From: Shinisaurus crocodilurus
Taxonomy: Eukaryota > Chordata > Lepidosauria > Squamata > Shinisauridae
NCBI GenBank assembly: GCA_021292165.1
Contig: CM037877.1
Location: 303,742,063 to 303,806,062, forward strand
Length of the DNA: 64,000 nucleotides
Reading direction: 5' to 3'
The translations under genes and the position numbers were made by a program. A model generated the notes under the pieces. It was not told where the DNA came from. It saw only the letters and a program-made list of their open reading frames with translations, and made no database searches. This document shows, piece after piece, positions 57,301 through 64,000 of the stretch; within the stretch, counting starts at the first letter, position 1; each line of letters starts with the position of its first letter.

Positions 57301-60300
57301 CCTCCCAGATGAGGCCAAGAGTTACCTGGAATTCCACATCCAACGTAAGAAGATCCAGCATACATGGGGTTTGCCAGCCACTGTGCTGAAGTCCTTGAAT
57401 GCTTCCCCCTCCTTTCCCCTGGAGATGCACGAGCACGGGCAAACTACAGGAAAGAGCATGGCCAAGTGGGATAGTAGTGGAGAAGTGCAACCCGTTGTCC
57501 AGAGTCTCTTATTCTTGAGTGCAGACAGAAAACAGGATCTGGAAGTTCACATAAGGAGGAGGACTGCAGAGCACAGGTGGGGTCTTCCGAAATGGGTTCA
57601 GCGGTTACTGGGGGGATTTCTGCCACCCAGACCCCTTTCCCGATCTGAAGAGGATCATGCACAGCCTCTATTGCTTGGTCAGTGCAAATCCTTCCAGATG
57701 GCTACAGATGATTCCCAGGCCGAAGATGACAAGGAAGATGCTGAGGCCAGGAGAAGGATAACAGGGGAAAAACAGATCTTCCACCCAGGGAAACCAGGAG
57801 CAACTACAGCTGAGAGCTTCAAAGCAGGTGTTTTATTATGTCCTGAGGTGAAGCTGCCATTCCTCACAGATGAGGCCAGGGGCAATCTGGAATTCCACAT
57901 CCAGCATAAGAGGATCCAGCATGCATGGGGCAAGCCCTACACTGTGCTGATGTCCCTGGGCGCCTTTGCCCCCTGGACCCTTGAGACGCAGAAGCACCTA
58001 CATGGCACGGGAGAGAGCACTGCTGAGAAATGCCCGTGGGATAGAGGAGAAGTGCGTATTGTTATTCAGAGTCCCTTGTTCCTCAGCCCGGACATAAAAG
58101 AGCGCCTGGATGCCCATGTGAGGCATGTGACTGCGGAGCACAGGTGGGGCCTTCCAGAACGGGTTCAGCAATCGCTGAGGGCTTTTCTTTCTCTGAGGCC
58201 TCCTTTGCGATCTGAGCTGGATCGAGCACAGCCTCTATTGCCAAGTCTGTGTGAGTCCGTACAGGTGCCTGCAGCTGATTCCCAGACTGACGATGACAAT
58301 ACGGACTCACTGGAAGAGGCCATGCCCAGAAGAGAGGAACTGGAGTGCCAAGATTGCCGTGTGAGAAAGGTGATAGCAATAACACCTGTACGCACTGAGG
58401 CACCTAATTTCCTATGGCCTGAGGTGACGCTGCCTTTCCTCATGGATGAGGCCTGGAAGCTTCTTGAATTCCATATCCAACGCAAGAAACTCCACCATAC
58501 ATGGGGCCTGCCCTCCTCTATTTTGAGGTCTCTGCGTGCCTTTGCCCCATTTCCCCTTGAGCTACGGAAGCACCCACCGGCCAGAGAAGGAGAGATTACA
58601 GCCCATAAGCTTCCACGGGATAGGGAAGTACACATTATTACTCAGAGCCCTTCATCCCTTTGCCCAGGCACAAAAGATCACCTAGAAGCTCATCTGAGGA
58701 GTAAGACTGCAGAACATAGATGGGGCCTTCCAAAACAGGCTCGAGAAACACTGAGGACAATTCTGCTTCCTGTGCCACCTTGCCACTCTAGAGAAATCAG
58801 GCCCCAAACTCAGCCCCGTGATGATAAATCTCATGAGGTCTCTTTTGCCCAAGGCCAGCTAAAGGCTAGCTGCTCATTGAAGAAATCCCAGGACAGGAAA
58901 GAAGCACCAGAGAAGCTGGAGGAGTGGGAACTGGTGGCAACAGACCCATCTGAAACCTTAGCCATGACCCATTTTACAGACTGTGCAATGGAGTTGCCTT
59001 TCCTTGCTGATGGCGCCTGGAAGCTCCTGGAATCCCACATCCAACGCAAAAAGATCCAGCATGAATGGGGCCTACCAGCCACTGTTCAGAAATCCATGCA
59101 TGCCTTTGCTCCCGTTCCCAAGGAACTGCAGGAGAGGCCAAAATCTGCAGCAGGAGCGAGCACTGAAGCAGGGAGACCCAAGGGCATTGGTGTTGCAGGA
59201 ATGAGAGATGGTGCCCATAAATGGTTGAGACTGAGAGTAAAGGAAGTCAGTGTCGCTGTCCAGCACCTGCAATTCTTGCATACAGGCACACAGAGACATC
59301 TGGAAACCCACATCAGAAATCTGACCCTGGAGCACAGGTGGCGCCTCCCTAAACTGGTTCAGGAGTCAATGAGGGCATTTATTCCTCCAGCTGAAGAGGA
59401 GGAGGAGGAGGAGGAGGAGGAGGAGGAACAGCATTCAGTGAGTTACTGTGGTCAGGCTTTTGAAGGTTCAGGTGCCCCGTTTCAGAGAGAAACAGAAAAG
59501 AAACCCAGCTCAGGCTCAGAGAACCCACCTATATACCGCTCAGAACTGTTTTATAAAGTCAGCCAAGATAGGGGAACAGCTTCTTGGCTTGATACTGAAG
59601 AGCCATCTTTCTGTCCGGTTACAAAAACCCGGCATTACACAGCGATCCAAAGGACAAGTGGGAGCCAGGAAGCCAAGAGAGATGCACCCCAAATGAGCCC
59701 CCTGCAGAAGAAACCTTTGCAGATATCGATGGTGAAGTTACATCTGAAGAAAGACATACAAATGCAGAGTTCAGGGATTCCGTTTTCTTCCAAGGTGTCA
59801 CTTAAGAAGAGAATTCCACAGCAGCTGAAATGCAGCTCCAAGACAAAGGCAGACAAGAGCCCCCAACGGGTTGGGCTGAAGCAGCCTCAGTCTCCAGTTG
59901 CTTCAGATGTTGGCTGGAAGCTGGCAGGGACTTGTAATATAGCCACGTGTGCTTGTAAATGCCATTTTCCACCACCATCTAGGAAAGACTCAGTGCCCTC
60001 ATTGCAATCAGTTGCAGAGCAAAGACAGAGACAAGAAGGAGTCCAGGGAAGGGGAAAAGAGGTGAAGAAGGCAGGGTCCTCTTCTCTGCCATCAGAAGAT
60101 AGCGAACCCCAAAACTCTGGCTCGGCAAAGGAGAAAGATGCAAGTTCCTCTTCTCTGCTATCGGAAGATAGTGAACCCCAAAAGTCTGGTTCAGCAAAAG
60201 AGGTGGAGCCAGAATCCTCTTCTCTGCCATCAGATCATGAACCCCCAAAGTTTGCTTTGGGAAAGGAGATAGAGGTAGGATCATCTTCTACATCATCAGA

Positions 60301-62758
60301 AGATAATGAACCCCAAAAGTCTGGTTCAGCAAAGGAGGCGGAGCCAGGATCCTCTTCTCTGCTATCAGCAGGTATTGAACCCCAAAACTCTGCTTCAGGG
60401 AAGGAGGGAGATCCAGGATCCTCTTCTCCATCATCAGCGGGCAGTGAACCCCAAAACTCTGCCTCAGCAAAGGAGATGGAGCCAGGATCCTCTTCTCTGC
60501 CATCGGAAGACAGTCAATCCCAAAACTTTGATTCAGCAAAGGAGATGGAGCCAGGATCCTCTTCTCTGCCATCGGAAGACAGTCAACCCCAAAACTCTGC
60601 TTCAGCAAAGGAGACAGAGGCAGGTTCTTCTTCCCTGCGGTCAGAGGATAACTTACCCCCTAGCTCTGATTCATCTTCAGGAGAAAACATGAGCGACAAT
60701 GCTTGCTTCCCAGAACACGAAACTACCCAGGTATATCCAAGGCCTTTGGAAGCAGATGTTGCTCAACAGTACAACACTCTCACCTTCCAGCAAGCCTTGG
60801 ACTCCTCCATTCAGCCATCCCATGCCACTGAATCGCATTCTTCCTATGAGGACATTGTGGCCAGGCATTACAGCCAGGCAGGTAGAGAGGGCCAGGCAAA
60901 ACTGAACAGCAGGCTGCAAAGAAAAGGAAGCAAACTTGGCTGGAGCAGGAAGAAGAGAAAGGAACTGACCTTCCAAATTCTGGGAGATGCACCTTCTGAC
61001 ATCTATGACACAGGGCACCAGGCATCTTCTACAGTTGGACACCTAAAGGGATGGTCCTCTGAGTTCCGGTTTGAGAAATGCCATAGCCCCAAACCTCCAC
61101 TACTCCCGAAAAGAAGTGAGGAGGACCCTATGGAGCATACAGTCCACCAAAGTAGCCAAGCCTCTGAAGGGAGCAAAGAAACGTCAACTGAGGAATCAAG
61201 TCAGTCCTACCAACAGGTGTCTCTTGTGTCTCAAAATCGAGATTCCATGGATGTAGAAGGTGCACTCCAAACGCATCTGGAACATGGTTTGCTGATGCCG
61301 ACAGATGATGACATGGCAAAGGCAAAGGAGGATGGTGGCGCCTGCATAACCTCCAAGAAGTTGGGGGGCCTGCCTCAATTCAGCACAAAATGTGTGTGGG
61401 AGAGAGCTGGAAACCAGGACAGTCACAAGGAAGCTATCACAGGAAGCAAGTGGGTGGGAAAGGAGACGGGCAGCAGCAGCAAAGATGCAGACGAGATGCC
61501 CAACGAAGAGTTTGCAAGGCCGAGATGTGCAGATTCCCTGACAGCTAATCCATTGCAAACATCTCGAAATCACATGGCTCCTACCCCTACCTCAGCTGTC
61601 TTATTTAGGGAAGCAAGAGCCATCCTTGGCAATATGAAACTACACATCATGACAGCTTCCAAACCACCTGAGCATCTAACTGCACCTCAGTCAGCCAAAA
61701 ATAAAATGACAGAAGCCCCGCTGCCCCCAAGGCAAAGCTCAGCATTGTCCAGGAGTGTGCTTTGCCAGGAGAAAATGCATGCTTCAGTAGCTGTAGAGCA
61801 GAAACAGATCTTGGTGTATGGTGGCAAGAGAGAAGGAGCTGTTCTTGGAGAGGCATCCACAATAGAGCCTGAAGGTGGCAGGCACCCAAGAGCTGAGAAG
61901 AAGAAGGAGAAAGAACAAATGTTGAGTTGGGGAACAGAGGTATCCCCAAAAGAACCCCTTGCTGGCAAAGGACCATTAAGGGATCATGAGCGCAGCCAGG
62001 TATTTAGGACGCCAAAAGGAGAAGAGGTCCTTTGGTCAGAACAAGCCCAGCTCAGCAAGGAGCCTAGCGCTGAGAGATTCTCCATCCTTAGTAGCATCCT
62101 GGAGAGGAAACTGTATCTGCAGCAGGGGCTGAAAATCTGGAAGCAGAGCCGTGGAGGTGCAGGGCTCGCTTCCGAAGAGAAGAGCAAGAAAGGGGGCTCC
62201 GGCAAAGAGTGGCGTGGAACGAGCGGCATGGAAAGCCAAACCAGAGAAAGTCATAGAAAGAGAAGTGAGTTGGCCCTGTCGAGGTCCAGGGACAGGCAAG
62301 GAAGGATGAGGGTCCCAGGTGTGTTGTTTGGGAGCAGGGAGAGGGGGGCTGTCAGTGAAAGAAGCCAGCCTGAGAGAAGACAGGGGGCATCGTTCAGAAG
62401 GGATGAGAAATCTATCAGCAGGAAAGGGAGATCATCCCTCACGACACTGAGGTCGAGCAGCAGGTCAAGAGACAGAGGGAGCAGCAGGGCAACCAGCCGG
62501 GACCAGCGATCGAGCAGCAGATCAAGGAGCAGGACGAGGCGCGGATCAAGGAGCAGGGCAAGCAGCAGGTATCCTCGATCCAGCACCGGGGAGAGCAGTA
62601 AAGTGAGCAGCAGGGAGAGAAGCTCAAGGAGCACGGCAAGCAGCAGCAGAGATCCTAGATCGAGCAGCAGGGACCGGAGTCGAAAGAGCAGTGGGAGCAG
62701 AGGATCCAGGAGCAGGGCCGGAAGCAAAAGCAGTGAGATCCCACGGGGGGACACCTGA
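48397..62758 (+). CDS. Giant SPATA31/FAM205-like protein, last exon (44 WGLP-type modules)
   Basis: Acceptor CCATTGCAG at 48,396; stop TGA at 62,756. It begins with a family-typical Cys motif ('IRQLLCDNEGCKVCEQA'), then a Ser-rich stretch, then 44 modules of pattern LExHIxxKxxQHxWGLPxxVxxSLxxF to about 59,390, a Glu run, nine Ser/acidic repeats and an RS-rich tail. Mammalian SPATA31 proteins carry only a few such motifs and act in spermatogenesis, with suggested DNA-repair roles; the function of this large form is unknown. The frame runs 48,397-49,403, then shifts near 49,395-49,405 and again near 50,130, each equal to one surplus base. From 49,964 to the end it is uninterrupted for 4,264 codons, so selection has kept it open. 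If the breaks are errors the protein has about 4,850 residues; otherwise it is a recently damaged gene or starts downstream. Confidence 0.85.
49205..54890 (+). repeat. Coding repeat: seven A-B-C-D module quartets
   Basis: Period about 780-930 bp. A: 'LELHIQKKTIQHMWGFPVLI'. B: 'LELHVQRMKLRRWGLP'-like, preceded by 'LLFLP'. C lacks WGLP and reads 'IQLHLAKKCLEVHLGVFPAV'. D reads 'IDLAVLRSHLASLWDLGTHY' and mostly lacks the Pro. A modules begin near 49,210, 50,040, 50,890, 51,665, 52,445, 53,285 and 54,085. The first quartet and the start of the second span the two frame breaks. Confidence 0.85.
55010..59393 (+). repeat. Coding repeat: eight A-B module pairs
   Basis: Period about 505-605 bp; A starts near 55,015, 55,620, 56,190, 56,695, 57,285, 57,840, 58,420 and 58,985. 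A is 'LEFHIQRKKIQHTWGLP', B is 'LEAHLRRRTVEHRWGLPKRV'. Linkers of pairs 4-6 share 'FQMATDDSQAEDD', showing recent duplication. C and D modules are absent from this half. Confidence 0.88.
59394..59430 (+). repeat. Poly-Glu codon run
   Basis: GAG/GAA triplets encode 13-14 Glu directly after the last module, marking the end of the array. Confidence 0.9.
60071..60691 (+). repeat. Coding repeat: nine 22-residue Ser/acidic units
   Basis: Period about 66-69 bp; unit 'GSSSLPSEDSEPQNSASAKE'. The Ser-Ser-x-x-Ser-Glu-Asp core matches casein kinase 2 sites by pattern. Units 7 and 8 are nearly identical over 80 bp. Confidence 0.9.
62430..62755 (+). repeat. C-terminal RS-rich domain
   Basis: About 109 residues dominated by Ser and Arg ('RSSSRSRDRGSS', 'SRSRSRTRRGSRSRASSR'), ending shortly before the stop codon. 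Such domains are SR-protein-kinase substrates and favour nuclear or ribonucleoprotein locations, which contrasts with the hydrophobic N-terminus. Confidence 0.85.
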
Positions 62759-62994
62759 TGGTCATATAACTCATAACTGCGACTTCTAGACCCTGTGACA
62801 AATAGGCCAAGAGGAAGCAACGCGGACCACTCGAAGAAGAGAATGTTAAAATGCAGCCTCACATGAACACAGAGGTCGACAAATTGTGCCAGACACAGCA
62901 AGGTAGCCAAGTATGATTTTCTACTAGCCAGTCGAACCCCGTCACAATGCTACTGTAACAATAAGATAATTTATAGATTATGTATACCTTAGAC

Positions 62995-63425
62995 CAGTGA
63001 TGGCGAACCTATGGCACGGGTGCCACAGCTGGCATGCAGGGACCTCTCTGTGGGCACTCGAGCCATTGGTCGCCAGATCGCGAAAAGACCGTCCCCTTCT
63101 GCATTCAGCGTCGGGTTTCCATAGTAACTCCTCTCCACTCATTCCTCGCTGGCCTCCACAGGCAGGCACACTCCAACATCTCCACCCCCAGAAGCGGACT
63201 GCGCAGGCACCCAGCCCTCCTTCCAGCTGAACAGACAGCTCAGAAGCACAGCGCCCGCGCGCCCGAATCTTTGCACGCCCGGTGAAGAGCCATGCCCTGA
63301 GACAGAGCGGGGCGCGATTAGCTAGTGCCCCTTCCTCCTTGCCAAATTTAAGGCACTTTGAAATAAATAAGTTTGTTTTGTGTTGCAGTTTGGGCACTTG
63401 GGCTCAAAAAGGTTCGCCATCACTG
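62995..63425. mobile_element. hAT MITE, 431 bp, in the 3' flank/UTR of the SPATA31-like gene
   Basis: Same ends as the element at 28,476, with the 8-bp duplication CCTTAGAC (62,987-62,994 and 63,426-63,433). The interior differs from the longer copy. Confidence 0.9.
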
Positions 63426-63446
63426 CCTTAGACACAGAACTATCAT

Positions 63447-63452
63447 AATAAA
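63447..63452 (+). terminator. Probable polyadenylation signal of the SPATA31-like gene
   Basis: AATAAA, the first canonical plus-strand hexamer outside the MITE, about 690 bp past the stop. If used, the hAT MITE is part of the 3' UTR. The MITE itself contains AATAAA at 63,361-63,366. Confidence 0.4.
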
Positions 63453-64000
63453 AAGTATTTTTAAAAGAAAAGAAGAAGGGAAAATGTAATTTTATTTTTT
63501 TGTTTTGTTTTTCCTGAAAGGTTGATTACGTGGGACTTATTTCTGAGCAAATGTGCATACAGTCAGAATGCCCATCACTGATAACTCTGTAGCCAATGGA
63601 TCTGGCAAACCTTTTTAGTAGCAACTCAGGCTCAAGTTACACATTGCTTTAGTTGTATAACATGTGGCCAAGGCTTCTCTCTCTCTCTCTCCCTCTCTTT
63701 TACTCTAGAGAAAGTGTGTGGCCCTGATTTGGATCAGGACCACTGTGCACCAGGAGGAGAGGAAATCCACCCCATGTGGGGGGTTTTAAAAAAAAGAAAA
63801 GAAAAAGTTTCCATTGGCATCAGAGGAGGCTTTCCCCCATCCTTTCTTTCAACACTGAGGAGGGGAGGCTTAGTACTCACCTCCCAGTGCATGGTGTTCC
63901 CAATCTGAATTGAAGCCACATGCTCTTACTCTTGAGAAAAAAAAGAAAAAAAAATACGCCTCAGCTACATGCTATGCAATTAACATAAAATGTCATTTGC
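63453..64000. other. 3' flank, no gene recognised
   Basis: Contains a short CT run at 63,676-63,700. No exon seen. Confidence 0.5.

Noticed and set aside
60071..60691. Regular 66-bp repeats resembling a CRISPR-like array
   Set aside because: The repeats keep one reading frame within the giant gene, have no unique spacers and lie in a vertebrate genome.
62251..62910. 219-codon minus-strand Leu-rich open frame
   Set aside because: It is the antisense of the RS-coding repeats; Ser/Arg codon bias produces Leu-rich antisense reading. The same holds for the other minus frames between 49,700 and 62,700.

Overview
The window is vertebrate nuclear DNA, most likely from a squamate reptile (lizard). 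The reasons are a spliced, intact orthologue of the amniote muscle gene TRIM72; a spermatogenesis-type SPATA31/FAM205-like gene; CR1 LINE 3' ends with ATTCTATG tails; tRNA-derived and MIR/CORE-like SINEs; many hAT, TA-target and TTAA-target foldback MITEs; and a chromodomain Ty3/gypsy element. The species is inferred only from this repeat spectrum.

Layout. 1-14.8 kb is gene-poor and full of repeats, including a 5S-rRNA/CR1 chimeric SINE, a three-layer nested insertion at 3-3.8 kb, a CR1 3' end at 6.9-7.4 kb and several SINEs. 14.87-16.38 kb (+) holds a decayed C2H2 zinc-finger gene with at least ten recognisable fingers and several frame breaks. 18.63-25.74 kb (-) is a complete six-exon TRIM72 (MG53) coding sequence of 1,440 bp with consensus splice sites; a perfect-armed hAT foldback lies about 60 bp beyond its stop codon. 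26-39.9 kb is repeats and unrecognised sequence, including two hAT elements with clear 8-bp target duplications.

39.93-46.01 kb is a nested retroelement. A retroviral-type solo LTR (-) is split by an almost full-length Ty3/gypsy chromovirus (40,313-45,855, -) with two 361-bp LTRs and a GTCAT target duplication. That element has an 11-nt self-priming complement between its LTR and PBS (Tf1/sushi style) and a -1 frameshift signal (GGAAAAC plus an 8-bp stem) at the gag/pol junction. Its pol is broken twice.

46.5-62.76 kb (+) is the outstanding feature: a SPATA31/FAM205-like gene. A small exon encodes a hydrophobic segment, a 43-bp exon follows, and then a roughly 14.4-kb last exon. From 49,964 this exon is open for 4,264 codons. 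Its protein is built from 44 modules of the 'LExHIxxKxxQHxWGLPxxVxxSL' type in a strict order: seven A-B-C-D quartets, then eight A-B pairs, then a Glu run, nine 22-residue Ser/acidic repeats and an RS-rich tail. Two apparent one-base frame breaks lie near 49.40 and 50.13 kb, upstream of the long open stretch. TRIM72 and the SPATA31-like gene show no functional link beyond being neighbours.
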